Notes: a model not told the origin generated them from the letters alone. A DNA stretch of 45,802 nucleotides from Myxococcales bacterium (GCA_007119175.1 SKQC01000091.1:1-45802); one strand, 5' to 3'; shown: positions 8,050 through 18,922, counted from the stretch's first letter. Program-made: numbers and translations.

Positions 8050-10638
8050 ATGTCAGAGTTTCACCCCGAGGAGATCGAAAAGAAGTGGCAGTCGTATTGG
8101 GAGGAAAACCAGACCTTCCGCACCGATACCGATTCCGATCGTCCGCCGTTTTATGTCCTGGATATGTTTCCCTACCCCTCGGGTGCCGGGCTGCACGTCG
8201 GTCACGTCGAGGGATATACGGCCACCGACATTATGGCTCGTTTTAAGCGTGCGCGCGGCTTTGAGGTCCTTCATCCGATGGGCTGGGATGCCTTTGGGCT
8301 TCCCGCCGAGCAATATGCGCTGAAGACGGGAACCCATCCTCGGGAGACCACCGAGAAGAATATCGCCACCTTTACCGAGCAGTTAAAATCGCTCGGCTTT
8401 GGCTACGACTGGAATCGCGAGATCAATACCACCGATGCCGACTATTATCGGTGGACGCAGTGGATCTTTTTGAAGCTCTACGAACAAGATCTGGCCTATA
8501 TTGCCGAGGTTCCCGTCAATTGGTGTCCCGCCCTGGGGACGGTGCTGGCAAATGAGGAAGTCATCGACGGCCGCAGTGAGCGCGGTGGTCACCCGGTGGT
8601 GCGCAAGCCGATGCGCCAGTGGATGCTCAAGATCACGGAATACGCCGACCGATTGCTCCAGGATCTGGAGCTGATCGACTGGCCGGAGCACCTAAAAGAG
8701 ATGCAGCGCAACTGGATCGGTCGCTCTCGCGGTGCCGAGGTCGACTTCGCCGTCGACCCGGAGTCGACGGATGGGCTGGAGGCCAATATTCGGGTCTTTA
8801 CGACGCGGCCGGATACCCTTTTCGGGGCTACCTATATGGTGCTGGCTCCGGAACATCCGCTCGTCGACGACGTCACCTCCGAGGAAAAACGCCAGTCCGT
8901 GGAGCGCTATCGCGACGAGGCGGCCAAAAAAAGCGACCTGGAGCGAACGGAGCTGCAAAAGGAAAAATCCGGGGTCTTTACCGGTGCCTATGCCGTCAAC
9001 CCCGTAAATAAGCAAAAGATCCCCATCTGGGTGGCCGATTACGTGCTCTACGGCTACGGAACGGGAGCGATTATGGCCGTCCCCGGTCACGACCAGCGCG
9101 ACTGGGAATTCGCCAGGGCTCATGATCTCGAGATCGTAGAGGTGATCTCCGGCGGCGACATCGAGGAAGAGGCCCACGAGGGCGACGGGGAGCTGGTAAA
9201 TTCCGAATTTCTCAGCGGATTGCCCGTCGACGAGGCCAAAGAAAAGATCATCGACTGGCTCGAGGAGCGCAGTCTCGGCAAGGGGGCGATCAACTACAAG
9301 CTGCGCGACTGGCTATTTTCTCGGCAGCGCTACTGGGGCGAGCCCTTTCCGGTGGTGCATCGGAAAGAAGACGGCGAAGTGGTGCCGCTTCCCGAAGAAG
9401 AGCTGCCGCTGAAGCTGCCGGAGGTCGAGGAATATGCGCCCAGCGGCACCGGCGAGTCGCCATTGGCGACGATTGAAGAGTGGGTGGAGACGAAGTGTCC
9501 GGAAACCGGGGAGCCGGCGCGGCGCGAGACCAATACGATGCCCCAGTGGGCCGGTTCGTGCTGGTATTATCTGCGCTTCGTCGATCCCGACAACGACGAG
9601 GCGCCCATCGACCCAAAACTCGAGCAAAAGTGGCTGCCCGTCGATCTCTACGTCGGCGGCGCCGAGCATGCCGTGTTGCACCTATTATACGCTCGATTCT
9701 GGCATAAAGTCCTCTACGATATCGGCGCTATTTCCACGAAAGAACCCTTTCAGCGGGTGGTCAATCAGGGAATGATCCTGGGCACGTCCTATCTGTATTA
9801 CGAGACCGAAGAGGGCGAGATTTTGGGCGAGGAGGCCGCCGACCGCCGCGACGTCACCGGCTATCCGGTCCACGTCGACGAGGTGCGCTGGGAGGGGGAC
9901 AGGCCCATGCATCCCACCGCCGATATCGAGCTCGATCCGGTGGTCGAGAAGATGTCGAAGTCGCGCGGAAATGTGGTCAATCCCGACGATGTGATCGAGG
10001 AATACGGCGCCGACAGTCTGCGGCTATACGAGATGTTTTTAGGCCCGCTGGAGGCGACCAAGCCCTGGGATCCCCGCGGCGTGACCGGCGTCCATCGCTT
10101 TTTGTCGCGCATCTGGCGATTGGTGGCCGGCGATGAGGACGCGCCCGCAGGAGTTGGCGAAGGTGAACTCGACGACGATCTAAAAAGAGCGCTTCACCAG
10201 ACGATCCAGAAGGTCACCGAGGATACAGAAGAGCTGCGCTTTAATACGGCGATTGCGGCCATGATGGAGTACGTCAACACGCTATATAAGCTCGATGAAG
10301 TTCCCAGGCTTGCGATCTCTCCGCTCGTTCAAATGCTTGCCCCCTACGCCCCGCATACCGCAGAGGAGTTGTGGGCGCGGCTGGGCCATGAGCCCTCGGT
10401 CATCGAAGAGCCCTGGCCGCAATACGACGAGGACTGGCTGGTAGAAGATAGCTACGAGTTGGCCGTGCAGGTCATGGGCAAGTTGCGGGGCACCGTGGAA
10501 ATCCCTCAGGACGCCGACGAAGATACGGCGGTGGCGGCGGCGCGACAAAACGAAGACGTCGAGCGCTACCTTGAAGAAAAAGAAATTCGGCGGGTCATCT
10601 TTGTGCCGGGGCGAATCCTCAATTTCGTGGTGGGCTGA
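8050..10638 (+). CDS. leuS: Leucyl-tRNA synthetase
   Basis: The frame is open from 7948, but the conserved N-terminus [14 protein letters not shown] sets the start at ATG 8050, giving 862 aa, normal for bacterial LeuRS. It charges tRNA-Leu with leucine in the cytoplasm. Class I signature HVGH follows PSGAGL near residue 45, the KMSKS motif is at about 636-640 (KMSKSRGN), and an editing domain lies between them ([20 protein letters not shown]). The LeuRS-type C-terminal anticodon/tRNA-binding part ends with GRILNFVV. The protein is strikingly acid-rich (many EEE/DED stretches), in keeping with a salt-adapted proteome. It appears monocistronic. Confidence 0.97.
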   Translation: MSEFHPEEIEKKWQSYWEENQTFRTDTDSDRPPFYVLDMFPYPSGAGLHVGHVEGYTATDIMARFKRARGFEVLHPMGWDAFGLPAEQYALKTGTHPRETTEKNIATFTEQLKSLGFGYDWNREINTTDADYYRWTQWIFLKLYEQDLAYIAEVPVNWCPALGTVLANEEVIDGRSERGGHPVVRKPMRQWMLKITEYADRLLQDLELIDWPEHLKEMQRNWIGRSRGAEVDFAVDPESTDGLEANIRVFTTRPDTLFGATYMVLAPEHPLVDDVTSEEKRQSVERYRDEAAKKSDLERTELQKEKSGVFTGAYAVNPVNKQKIPIWVADYVLYGYGTGAIMAVPGHDQRDWEFARAHDLEIVEVISGGDIEEEAHEGDGELVNSEFLSGLPVDEAKEKIIDWLEERSLGKGAINYKLRDWLFSRQRYWGEPFPVVHRKEDGEVVPLPEEELPLKLPEVEEYAPSGTGESPLATIEEWVETKCPETGEPARRETNTMPQWAGSCWYYLRFVDPDNDEAPIDPKLEQKWLPVDLYVGGAEHAVLHLLYARFWHKVLYDIGAISTKEPFQRVVNQGMILGTSYLYYETEEGEILGEEAADRRDVTGYPVHVDEVRWEGDRPMHPTADIELDPVVEKMSKSRGNVVNPDDVIEEYGADSLRLYEMFLGPLEATKPWDPRGVTGVHRFLSRIWRLVAGDEDAPAGVGEGELDDDLKRALHQTIQKVTEDTEELRFNTAIAAMMEYVNTLYKLDEVPRLAISPLVQMLAPYAPHTAEELWARLGHEPSVIEEPWPQYDEDWLVEDSYELAVQVMGKLRGTVEIPQDADEDTAVAAARQNEDVERYLEEKEIRRVIFVPGRILNFVVG

Positions 10639-10765
10639 GCGGCACGGCGCTTTGACGCGATGTGTCAATGCTGGCGCGAGGAATCGTCCCTTTGCCCCCG
10701 GCGAAACGGTGTGCTAACCCTTCTTTTAGAAGATGTGAGTCGACGAATATTTCGTGGGAGGTGAA

Positions 10766-12934
10766 ATGGTGGAACAGACCCAGCAGGAAAAAACGACGCG
10801 AATCGAAGATCGGAGCTCGAACGGACAGGCTGGCCCCGGTAGTGAGGAGTATTACGGGCTGACCGCCGAGGAATTGATCGATATTTATCGGTTGATCTAT
10901 TTGTCGCGAAAGCTCGATGACGCTGAGATCACGCTGAAGCGGCAGCAAAAGATCTACTTTCAGATCTCCGGTGCCGGCCACGAGGCCGCTCTGGTGGCCG
11001 CCGGCAAGGTGCTGCGATCGGGCTATGACTGGTTTTATCCCTATTATCGAGACCGGGCACTCGCACTGACCCTGGGAATGACGCCCACCGAGGTCCTTGC
11101 TGAGGCGGTGGGCTCGTCGGAAGATCCGAACTCCGGCGGCCGCCAGATGCCCTGTCACTGGGGACATGTCGATCTCAATATCGTCAGCCAATCCTCCTGC
11201 ACGGGAACCCAGATGCTTCAGGCCGCCGGCGCCGCCGAGGTGGGACGCATCATGGCAGCCGTGGAGGAATTGGCCGATCGAAGTGATGAGTATAAAGACG
11301 ACGAAGTAGTCTACGTCTCCATCGGCGACGGGGCGACCAGCGAGGGCGAATTCTGGGAGGCCGTCAATACGGCGGCGAATTTCAAATTGCCCGTGCTTTT
11401 TATGGTGGAGGATAACGGCTACGCCATCAGCGTTCCCGTCGAAGTGCAGACCGCCGGCGGATCGATCTCGAAGGCCTGTAGCGGCTTTGAGAACCTCTTC
11501 ATCACCGAATTCGATGGCTGCGACCCGGTCGAGAGCTACGGAAAGCTCACTGAGGCCGTCGATTATATTCGCGCCGGAAAAGGCCCGGCGCTGGCTCACG
11601 CCCACGTGATTCGTCCGTATAACCACTCCATGTCGGACAACGAAAAGGATTATAAGCCGGAAGCCGAGCGCGAAGCTGAGGCAAAACGCGATCCGGTCAA
11701 TACCTTCGCCGATTTTCTGGTCGAAGAGCAGATCCTGACCTCCGAGGAGGTCGACGAATTACGCGCCGAAGTGGAGGCCGATGTGCGCGCGGCCGTCGAC
11801 GAGGCTTTGGAACTCCCCACGCCGGCTCCAGAGACGGCGCTGGACCACATCTACAGCGAGGATGCCGATCCGACGACGTCTCAATTCGATACGGAGCCGG
11901 ACTATGCCGACGATGCGACGGAGACGACGATGGTCGATCTCCTCAATAATTGTCTGAGCACGGAGATGCGCCGCGACCCGTCGATCGTGATCTTCGGCGA
12001 GGACGTCGCCGACGTTACCCGCGAGGAGTATCTGGGAGACGTCAAAGGAAAGGGGGGGGTCTTCAAGGTCACCCATGGGTTGCAGACGGAATTTGGCAGC
12101 GACCGCGTCTTCAACAGCCCCCTTGCCGAGGCCAATATCATCGGGCGCGCCATCGGGATGGCCACCCGCGGGCTTCGACCGGTGGTGGAGATTCAGTTCT
12201 ACGACTATATCTGGCCGGCCTTTATGCAGCTCCGAAACGAGCTGTCGAATATCCGCTGGCGCTCAAATAACGCCTTTTCGGCGCCCGTGGTGGTTCGCGT
12301 GCCCATCGGTGGCTATCTAAAGGGTGGCGCGCCGTATCACAGCCAATCGGGAACGACGCTATTTACGCAGACTCCGGGGCTGCGCGTGGTGATGCCCTCA
12401 AATGCCGAAGACGCCGCGGGGATGTTGCGCACGGCGATTCGCTGTGACGATCCGGTGATGTTTCTGGAGCATAAGCACTTATATCGCCAGCAGCATAATA
12501 AGGGCCGCGATCCCGGCGACGAATATATGGTGCCCTTCGGCAAGGCCTCGCTCGTTCAGGAGGGAACGGATCTGACGATCATTACCTACGGAGCGCTCGT
12601 GGAGCGCAGCCGGCGGGCGGCTCAGCAATTCGACGATGTGAGCGTGGAAATTCTAGACCTGCGAAGCCTCAATCCCTACGATTGGGATGCCATCTCGCAG
12701 ACCGTCAAAAAGACCAATAAGGTCATCCTCGCCTATGAGGACAACCTGTCCTGGGGATTCGGCACCGAGATCGCCTCGCGGATCTCCGACGAGCTATTCG
12801 AATACCTCGACGGTCCGATTCAGCGCGTGGCTTCCCTCGATAGCTTTGTGGCCTATCACCCCGATCTGGAATACGAAATTCTGCCCCAGATCGACGATAT
12901 TGCCGAAAAGATCGAGTGGCTGGCGAAATACTGA
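10766..12934 (+). CDS. 2-oxoacid dehydrogenase E1, alpha and beta subunits fused
   Basis: 722 aa from ATG 10766, preceded by the strong ribosome site GGGAGGTG (10756-10763); the longer open frame from GTG 10754 would run through that site. Residues 25-360 are the thiamine-diphosphate E1 alpha part, with the ThDP/Mg motif GDGATSEG...EDN near 188-217. An acidic linker (about 360-387) leads to the E1 beta part (388-722) beginning [18 protein letters not shown], with [24 protein letters not shown] and the transketolase C-terminal ligand-binding region. The arrangement resembles branched-chain (2-oxoisovalerate) dehydrogenase E1 more than the homodimeric AceE type. It would decarboxylate a 2-oxoacid and pass the acyl group to an E2, which is not encoded in this window. 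Substrate is uncertain. Confidence 0.93.
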   Translation: MVEQTQQEKTTRIEDRSSNGQAGPGSEEYYGLTAEELIDIYRLIYLSRKLDDAEITLKRQQKIYFQISGAGHEAALVAAGKVLRSGYDWFYPYYRDRALALTLGMTPTEVLAEAVGSSEDPNSGGRQMPCHWGHVDLNIVSQSSCTGTQMLQAAGAAEVGRIMAAVEELADRSDEYKDDEVVYVSIGDGATSEGEFWEAVNTAANFKLPVLFMVEDNGYAISVPVEVQTAGGSISKACSGFENLFITEFDGCDPVESYGKLTEAVDYIRAGKGPALAHAHVIRPYNHSMSDNEKDYKPEAEREAEAKRDPVNTFADFLVEEQILTSEEVDELRAEVEADVRAAVDEALELPTPAPETALDHIYSEDADPTTSQFDTEPDYADDATETTMVDLLNNCLSTEMRRDPSIVIFGEDVADVTREEYLGDVKGKGGVFKVTHGLQTEFGSDRVFNSPLAEANIIGRAIGMATRGLRPVVEIQFYDYIWPAFMQLRNELSNIRWRSNNAFSAPVVVRVPIGGYLKGGAPYHSQSGTTLFTQTPGLRVVMPSNAEDAAGMLRTAIRCDDPVMFLEHKHLYRQQHNKGRDPGDEYMVPFGKASLVQEGTDLTIITYGALVERSRRAAQQFDDVSVEILDLRSLNPYDWDAISQTVKKTNKVILAYEDNLSWGFGTEIASRISDELFEYLDGPIQRVASLDSFVAYHPDLEYEILPQIDDIAEKIEWLAKY

Positions 12935-12965
12935 CCTGCTTCGACGAGGTCATACCTGAGGGGGA

Positions 12966-13250
12966 TTAGACCTCACGATCGATCTGCATTGCGAGGTCGA
13001 AGTCCTTCTGCGTCAGCCCGTCGGCGTCGTGGGTGGTCAGGGTCAGTTCGACGCGGTCGTAGACATTGAAAATTTCGGGGTGATGATCGGCTTCTTCGGC
13101 GGCATCGGCGATGCGGTTGATAAAGCTGATGGCGTCGAGAAAGGAGTCGAAGCTCAGCGAGCGCTTAATGGTGTCATCGTAGCGCTCCCAGCCTTCAAGC
13201 TCTTGAAGTCGCGATTTGATGGCGTCGTCGTCGAGGCGTTGTGTACTCAT
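12966..13250 (-). CDS. phhB: Pterin-4-alpha-carbinolamine dehydratase
   Basis: 94 aa, the family length. It contains the catalytic EADHHPEI motif (the paired histidines act in dehydration of 4a-hydroxytetrahydrobiopterin) and the conserved NVYDRVELTLTTHDADGLT strand. It recycles the pterin cofactor of aromatic amino-acid hydroxylases in the cytoplasm; no hydroxylase gene is nearby. An AAAGGAG ribosome site precedes the ATG. The gene is convergent with the E1 gene. A weak 6-bp stem (12932-12937 / 12947-12952) lies in between. Confidence 0.94.
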   Translation of the reverse strand: MSTQRLDDDAIKSRLQELEGWERYDDTIKRSLSFDSFLDAISFINRIADAAEEADHHPEIFNVYDRVELTLTTHDADGLTQKDFDLAMQIDREV

Positions 13251-13327
13251 CGGCGGGCTCCTTTGGATAAAAGAGAAGAGATTTAACCCTGTTTTTTCAT
13301 GTGCGGCTCAAGAATAAATCCGGGTCA

Positions 13328-13487
13328 GGGCCTGTTTGAGAACTCCTGACCGAGAAGGAACAAGATGATTTTGCGGCAGTCTTTGATCGAAAAACGAAGG
13401 AATAGCAGCGCTATATCGAGGATTTTCGACGAAGTCTGCGGTGAAATCAGCTGTTATCTGCGACCGAAGGTGTTTTCCAACAGGCCC
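13328..13487. mobile_element. MITE-like 160-bp imperfect palindrome
   Basis: The ends are inverted repeats matching 16 of 19: GGGCCTGTTTGAGAACTCC at the left and, in reverse complement, GGGCCTGTTGGAAAACACC at the right (13469-13487). The symmetry continues inside. A second imperfect arm (about 13363-13392 against 13426-13454, roughly 23 of 30 matching, one gap) leads to a central stem ATAGC-AGC-GCTAT. The spacings on the two halves are equal, so the whole element is one long imperfect palindrome with no credible gene. This is the structure of a miniature inverted-repeat transposable element. No flanking duplication was seen and the parent insertion-sequence family is not recognised. Confidence 0.6.
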
Positions 13488-13513
13488 AAAATAGATGTCG
13501 GGCTTCCGGACAT

Positions 13514-16500
13514 CTATTTAAGCTCTGAAAGACTTTCTTCAAGCGAATCGGCGTTATTTTGAAGCTGGCGGGCTCGCTCGTCGTGGTCGTAGCGCCTGTT
13601 GAGAGTGGCCACGGAACGCAGCAATCGAACCGATTGACGGGTGCGATCTCGCTCGGCGGTAAATTCCGCCATATTGGCCAGAAGATCGAGCCATACCGAG
13701 CGATCGAGCTCGCAGAGCATGGGGTTATCGTCAACGGTCTCGATCAATTCATCGAAAGCTGTCTGAGACTCCGTGAGCAGGGCGTAGAAAGCGGCGTTGG
13801 CCAGACAAAATACGCGGACCCGCTCGATATGCAATTCCTCGGCATCGGCGCGGGCGCGGCCGAGCTCGAGGGCCGCCATCTGCAGACGGCTCTGAAAGCA
13901 CTGCAATAGTCCCATCAGGCTGCGCGCCGTGGCCCGGTCCTCGGCAGTGCCGTGTTCGTCGACATGAGTCAGGGTTTCTTTGAGGAGTTGCTCGGCATTT
14001 TCGAAATTGCCGAACCACATCTCGACGATGGCCAGATTATTGCGCAGATCAAAGAGCGCCCAGCTCGTTCCCAGCGATTCTTTGAGTCGGCGGGCCTCGC
14101 GAAGATAGGTCTGAGCCTGATTGAATCGACGCTGGTTGATAGCGCCGATGCCCTTATTGAGCAGGGGCTGAGAGATGGCGATCTGATCGCCCATTCGCTT
14201 GAAGGTGTCGATGGCGGCGTCGAAGTGGCGCTCCGCCGATTGATAGCGCTGTGTCAGAAGGTGCAGAACGCCGAGCGAATTCTGGGTGGCGCCGATACTA
14301 AACGGCGTACCCAGGGCCTGATTGATGGCCAGACTGCGGGCCAATTTGACCTCGGCATCGTCGAAATTATGCCGCTCCACCTCCAGGTGGCCCAGATGGC
14401 GAAATGCGTCGGCGACTCCGTGGCGGTCGCCCAGGGAGCGCTTCAGCTCCAGGGCTTGCTGTAAGAGGTGCTCTGCTTCTTCAAAGCGATCCGGGGCATC
14501 CAGTGACGGGGCCATTAATGCTCCGCCGAGCGCGGTCAGAGCATTGCTCAAGCCCTGTCGGTCCGAGGAGTTTTCGAGTGCCTGTCGTGCCCGCACCAGA
14601 TATTGGTAGCGCTCATTGTGTTTTCCCTGCCGCTGTGAGGCCTCGGCGAGATGGAGCAAAACTTTGCCGTGGACCTCCTGGCTTTCGATCTCGCCGAGCA
14701 TCGACTCCAGTCGCTCGCGGACCTTGCGTCCGGCTCGAGGGTCGCCCTGCATCAGGTGAACGCTCGATAGGCCGACCAGGGCCTTGGCCAGTCCTTCGGG
14801 GTCGCGGATTTGCTGGCTCCAATCCAGGGCCTGACTGTAGAGCTGGGTGGCCTGTTTATAATGGGATTGAATGCGCAGCAGATGGGCAAAACCTCGCAGG
14901 GCGCGGCTTTTCTCGGTGCCCGTGGCGGCGCCAGAGTCGATGACCTGGCGATAATGATCTTCGGCGAGGCCAAATTCGCCAAAACGGCGGGCCAGATCGG
15001 CCAGGGCCAGGTGGGCCTCGGTCCACAATTGGCCCCGTTCATTGCGTTCCTCCAGCAGATTGAGCAGCTCTCGGTAGCGATCGCGGGCGCCGCGCAGATC
15101 AAAGCGTTCCATCGATCGGCGGCAACTGGCGGCCAGCGTGTCGCGGTAGCGCTCCATTTCGCCGGCTTGGCGCCAGTGATCGGCAATCTCGACGAGGGGC
15201 ACCTCGGATTGGCGCTGCCGGTAAAATTCGGCTTTTTGCTTCGCCGCCACTCGATGGAGGCTTCGCGTTGACCACTGGTCGCGCAACGAGTCGAGCAATC
15301 CCTCGCGCAATAAGCTATTTTCGAATTCGACGCAGATCATATTCTGATGTAGTGACTGCCGGCAGATCGCCTCTTCACTGAGCGCGTGGAGATCGCGTTC
15401 CAGGTCGTGATCGTCGCCGAAGTCCTCGGCATGGTCGATAATCCGCTGCAATAATTCGATGGGGACCTGCATGCCCAGTACGGCGAGCCACTCCAGGATG
15501 CGATGCAGATGGGGGCGGTCGGCGTGCTGCTCGGCAGCTTGCTGGATGCGCAGGCCCATCAACTCCATGAGATCCGGGGGGAGATCAATGGAGCGCGGAT
15601 TGCCGCTTTTCAGGTGCCAGCGATCGTCTTCGCGGACTAATTCGCCCTCGTTTTGAAGATAGCGGATAATCTGGATGGCGTGCAGCGGCACCCCCTGAGA
15701 CAGCCAGCCGATCCGCTCTTTTAGCCGAGCTTCAAGAGGGAGAATAGAGTCTAAGAAGACGGCCAGCGACCGCCCTCGCAGCCGGCGCAGGCGCACCCGG
15801 CTAAATCCGACGCCAATATTGGCGCTGATCGTGTGCAGGTGCTGGTCGAGATTTGGATTTAGAGCCCGCTCCTCGGGGCGCAGCGACATATAGATGACAA
15901 TGGGACAGGCGTGAGTGCGCACCGTGACGGCCAGATATTCCAAAAAGGCCAGGGTGGCGCTGTCGGCGTATTGCATATCCTCAAGCGCCAGGACCACCGT
16001 GCGTTGTTCGGCAAGGCGGATGAGCAATCGCTCCAGCCGGGCATAAAGGACACCGGCGTCGGAGCCCACCATGTCGGTGGAGTTTGCCGACTGGGGCCGA
16101 AGAAATTCGATGACTCCGTCGATTTCTTCACCGGAGAAGCTGGCGGCCTGCTTTAGATCGTCGCGGATGATGCGATCGACCTCGCCGCGCTCGCGGTGCG
16201 AGACATTCCACAACCCGGCGATGGCCTCGCGCAAAGCCTCCATGGGCAGGCTGTTTTTGCGAAACGCCGCCGTGGAAAAGCTAAATTGCTGATCCGAGAG
16301 ATCGCTTATCACGGCGTGGATCAGATGGGTTTTGCCGACGCCGCCCTCGCCCTCAAGGAGCACCATGTGGCCGGTGCCGGTCTGGCTGGCGTTTCGCGCC
16401 AGTCCGGCGAGCTTGTCGAATTCGCGATCGCGACCGATCAGCGGAAGATCGTAGCGGGGTCGAGAATGGGATTGGGTCTGAAAGGGCTGAAGAGGTGCGG

Positions 16501-17695
16501 AGCCCGGAGTCGTATCCTCGGGCTCTTCGAGTCGCCGAATTTCGACCTTCGGCGGTCCCTGCGGCCGATCTGGCGCGCCGGCTCCGTTGCCGTGCCGGGC
16601 GTTAAAGCGCTCCGTCGCGTCTCGGCTCGGCGGATCCATGACCTCCGTGGCGTCGTCCGGGGCGGCCGTGGCGCCAGCGGCCGGCGCCGGATGAGGCTCG
16701 ACTTTTGTGCGCGATGGCTGCTGGTGGGCCTGAGCAACCTCTGGCGGAACCAGGTGGGAGCCGGAAATCTCGGGCCGGCTGCCTCCTTCCGGACGCGGAT
16801 GGACCTGCATCTGGCCCAGGGCTTTATAAAAATGCTCCAGCAGGGCCGGGGCGTCGGGAAATCGGTGCTCCGGCTCCTTCTCGCATGCCTTCTGGATGAG
16901 CTCGGCAATGGGCGTGCCCTTTAGCTCCTCGGTAAGCACCGGCACGGGATCGCGGATCTGTTTGTGGATGACGTCCATGCGATTTCGACCGGTGACCGGC
17001 GGCTTTCCCGTCACCATCTCAAAGAGCAACAGCCCCAGTGCGTAGACGTCGGTGGCCGGGGTGATAGGCTCTGCACAGGCCTGCTCGGGCGCCATATAAA
17101 GCGGGGTTCCAAAAATTCGGCCCGCCCGGGTCAGGGCGTCTCCGTCCAGGTCTTCGTCCTCCGACGTCTCGTCGACCAGGGTCATCTTGGCGACGCCGAA
17201 ATCCAGGACTTTGACGTAGTCCTGCTCGCCGAACATCTCGCATAAAAAGATATTTTCCGGCTTTAGATCGCGGTGGACCAGCCCGTGACGGTGGGCCTCG
17301 GAGAGGCTTTTTAGAATCTGGATATAGATATGGGAGGCCCGCGGCCAGGCGATGGCGCCGTGGTTTTGAATCAGATCGCCCAGGGCATCGCCGTCGAGAA
17401 ACTCCATGACCATATAGGCCAATTCGTCTTCGGTCTGGCCGTAGTCGTACAGCGTAATCGTATTCGGATGACGAAGCTGACTGACGTGGAATGCCTCGCG
17501 GCGAAAGCGCTTGACGTTGATCGGGTCCTTGGCAACGCCGGGGGTCAAAAACTTCAGGGCCACTTCGCGGCCGATATTTTCCTGCAATGCCTTAAAGACG
17601 GTTCCAAACCCGCCGGTCCCCAGAATTTCCAGGATGCGAAACCGTCCGCCGATGAGATCACCGGCCTCCGGTAATACTTGATTTTCTGGCGTCAT
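13514..17695 (-). CDS. Ser/Thr protein kinase with ATPase and TPR regions
   Basis: 1393 aa. Residues about 12-290 form a Hanks-type kinase: glycine loop LGTGGFGT, VALKFL lysine, HRDLKPEN catalytic loop (Asp near 142), DFG, and GTPLYMAPEQ activation segment. A Pro/Ala/basic linker (290-415) leads to an AAA-type ATPase with Walker A GEGGVGKT (about 446-453) and Walker B VVLALEDMQYAD. The remainder from about 830 is helical tetratricopeptide-like repeat. No membrane helix was seen, so it is probably cytosolic. The architecture matches the signalling kinases abundant in myxobacteria, where a C-terminal ATPase/TPR region integrates inputs and controls partner binding; the actual signal is unknown. 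A 7-bp palindrome (17743-17758) lies upstream of the start. Confidence 0.93.
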   Translation of the reverse strand: MTPENQVLPEAGDLIGGRFRILEILGTGGFGTVFKALQENIGREVALKFLTPGVAKDPINVKRFRREAFHVSQLRHPNTITLYDYGQTEDELAYMVMEFLDGDALGDLIQNHGAIAWPRASHIYIQILKSLSEAHRHGLVHRDLKPENIFLCEMFGEQDYVKVLDFGVAKMTLVDETSEDEDLDGDALTRAGRIFGTPLYMAPEQACAEPITPATDVYALGLLLFEMVTGKPPVTGRNRMDVIHKQIRDPVPVLTEELKGTPIAELIQKACEKEPEHRFPDAPALLEHFYKALGQMQVHPRPEGGSRPEISGSHLVPPEVAQAHQQPSRTKVEPHPAPAAGATAAPDDATEVMDPPSRDATERFNARHGNGAGAPDRPQGPPKVEIRRLEEPEDTTPGSAPLQPFQTQSHSRPRYDLPLIGRDREFDKLAGLARNASQTGTGHMVLLEGEGGVGKTHLIHAVISDLSDQQFSFSTAAFRKNSLPMEALREAIAGLWNVSHRERGEVDRIIRDDLKQAASFSGEEIDGVIEFLRPQSANSTDMVGSDAGVLYARLERLLIRLAEQRTVVLALEDMQYADSATLAFLEYLAVTVRTHACPIVIYMSLRPEERALNPNLDQHLHTISANIGVGFSRVRLRRLRGRSLAVFLDSILPLEARLKERIGWLSQGVPLHAIQIIRYLQNEGELVREDDRWHLKSGNPRSIDLPPDLMELMGLRIQQAAEQHADRPHLHRILEWLAVLGMQVPIELLQRIIDHAEDFGDDHDLERDLHALSEEAICRQSLHQNMICVEFENSLLREGLLDSLRDQWSTRSLHRVAAKQKAEFYRQRQSEVPLVEIADHWRQAGEMERYRDTLAASCRRSMERFDLRGARDRYRELLNLLEERNERGQLWTEAHLALADLARRFGEFGLAEDHYRQVIDSGAATGTEKSRALRGFAHLLRIQSHYKQATQLYSQALDWSQQIRDPEGLAKALVGLSSVHLMQGDPRAGRKVRERLESMLGEIESQEVHGKVLLHLAEASQRQGKHNERYQYLVRARQALENSSDRQGLSNALTALGGALMAPSLDAPDRFEEAEHLLQQALELKRSLGDRHGVADAFRHLGHLEVERHNFDDAEVKLARSLAINQALGTPFSIGATQNSLGVLHLLTQRYQSAERHFDAAIDTFKRMGDQIAISQPLLNKGIGAINQRRFNQAQTYLREARRLKESLGTSWALFDLRNNLAIVEMWFGNFENAEQLLKETLTHVDEHGTAEDRATARSLMGLLQCFQSRLQMAALELGRARADAEELHIERVRVFCLANAAFYALLTESQTAFDELIETVDDNPMLCELDRSVWLDLLANMAEFTAERDRTRQSVRLLRSVATLNRRYDHDERARQLQNNADSLEESLSELK

Positions 17696-17742
17696 ATAGG
17701 TTCTCCGGAGCGCCGGTGCTGGACGTCTTCCAGGTGGCCGGG

Positions 17743-17758
17743 GATTCGGAGCCGAATC
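17743..17758. promoter_or_regulatory. Perfect 7-bp dyad upstream of the kinase gene
   Basis: GATTCGG-AG-CCGAATC, a perfect inverted repeat with a 2-nt centre, lies 48 nt upstream of the kinase start. The short centre argues for a protein-binding operator and not an RNA hairpin. No regulator is identified. Confidence 0.3.
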
Positions 17759-17833
17759 GCTTCACTCAATACAAATTAGTAGCACGCGCGAGGCGGAAGG
17801 TGCAACCAATCGGCCGGCAATTTGGTGTCCCTT

Positions 17834-18922
17834 TTATTGCGTGGTGGCGTCGGGGTTCGTCCGGGTTAGTGCGAAGTCGAGGACCTGGTCGCTAAAGCTC
17901 GACGAGAGAGCCGGGGTATGGCTGCCACCGACAATGCTCCACAATTCAACGTCGATGCCGGCCGGGCAATCCTCGTAGCGCCTCTGGGTGGTCTCCGACC
18001 CAAAGATCGCCGAATCAATGGAAGTGGAGCCGTCAATGGAACTGGAGCCGGAGCAGTCGTTTCGCTCGCTCCAGCGGTCGGTCATCGCCCGAGCACTGGG
18101 ATAACTTCCGATAAGCCCACCATAGTAGATGACGGCGTCGGCAGTACCGTGGATATGAAGCATCGATACCTGGCCATCCTCCGGGCAGTCGTCGGCGTCG
18201 TAGTGGCCGCTTCCGGCGAGGCCGACGACGCTGGTCAGGCGCGAACCCATATCGCAGGCCAGGCGGTTCGAAAAGAAATGCCCATTGGAGTGGCCCATCA
18301 GATGGACCTGATCGGGGTCGGCGGCGAAGTCGTCGAGCACCTCGTCGAGAAGAGTTTCAAAATAGCCTACATCGTCCGGTTCTTCGTCATATATATCACA
18401 GCAAAAGTCGGTGGCATTCCAATATTGCTGACCTGCGGAATCGACGAGACCGTCGGCGAGGATCAAAATAAATTTCCGATCGTGGCGCTCCTCAGAGAGG
18501 CCGAAATATAAATCCTGCAGCCCGGAGGTAGCCGTATAGCCGTGAAATAAGAAGATCACCGGAAGCTCTGTGCTTCCGTCGTAGTCATCGGGAAGTAAAA
18601 TTCGAGCCGGTCGATCGGCGGGGCCAATCGTCAATTCATCGTCCAGGTCCGGCAGTTCACCGCCGGCGTCGATGGTCTCCCACTCCGGCACGTCAGCGAG
18701 TGCGTCGGGAGTGGCGATGTCTGCGCTGGAAGAGGTATCTGTGGCGGATTGAACATCCGAGTTGTCGGCGTCCTGTGAGCCAGTGTCGGCGAATTGGACG
18801 TTGGATTGAGAGCCGGTGTCGGAGTCAAAACAACCCGTCGCGGCAATGGCGGCAGTCAATGCCGAGAGCAGCATAATTCGAGGTGGTCGGAGTGAAATCA
18901 TGGGGCCGTCGCGATTAGACAA
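17834..18922 (-). CDS. Secreted lipoprotein esterase, PHB-depolymerase/LpqC-like
   Basis: 362 aa from TTG 18922, or 355 aa from ATG 18901; the ribosome site is weak for both, with AAGGA close to the TTG. The signal peptide ends in a lipobox IAATGC and is followed by about 75 Ser/Thr/Asp-rich residues, a typical surface linker. The catalytic part has the alpha/beta-hydrolase fold of the poly(3-hydroxybutyrate) depolymerase/feruloyl esterase group: PVIFLFHGY (oxyanion strand), the nucleophile elbow GHSNG, DQVHLMG, an Asp region near HGTADAVIYYGG and a late His (GGSHTP). It should cleave ester bonds outside the cell. The substrate, whether polyester, acylated polysaccharide or peptide ester, is unknown. 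Confidence 0.85.
   Translation of the reverse strand: MSNRDGPMISLRPPRIMLLSALTAAIAATGCFDSDTGSQSNVQFADTGSQDADNSDVQSATDTSSSADIATPDALADVPEWETIDAGGELPDLDDELTIGPADRPARILLPDDYDGSTELPVIFLFHGYTATSGLQDLYFGLSEERHDRKFILILADGLVDSAGQQYWNATDFCCDIYDEEPDDVGYFETLLDEVLDDFAADPDQVHLMGHSNGHFFSNRLACDMGSRLTSVVGLAGSGHYDADDCPEDGQVSMLHIHGTADAVIYYGGLIGSYPSARAMTDRWSERNDCSGSSSIDGSTSIDSAIFGSETTQRRYEDCPAGIDVELWSIVGGSHTPALSSSFSDQVLDFALTRTNPDATTQ

Noticed and set aside
12932-12952. TGACCT / AGGTCA stem after the E1 gene
   Set aside because: Only 6 bp with no T run; could be chance.
13365-13562. Small plus-strand frame of 65 aa
   Set aside because: Lies mostly inside the palindromic element and runs into the kinase gene antisense; no ribosome site.
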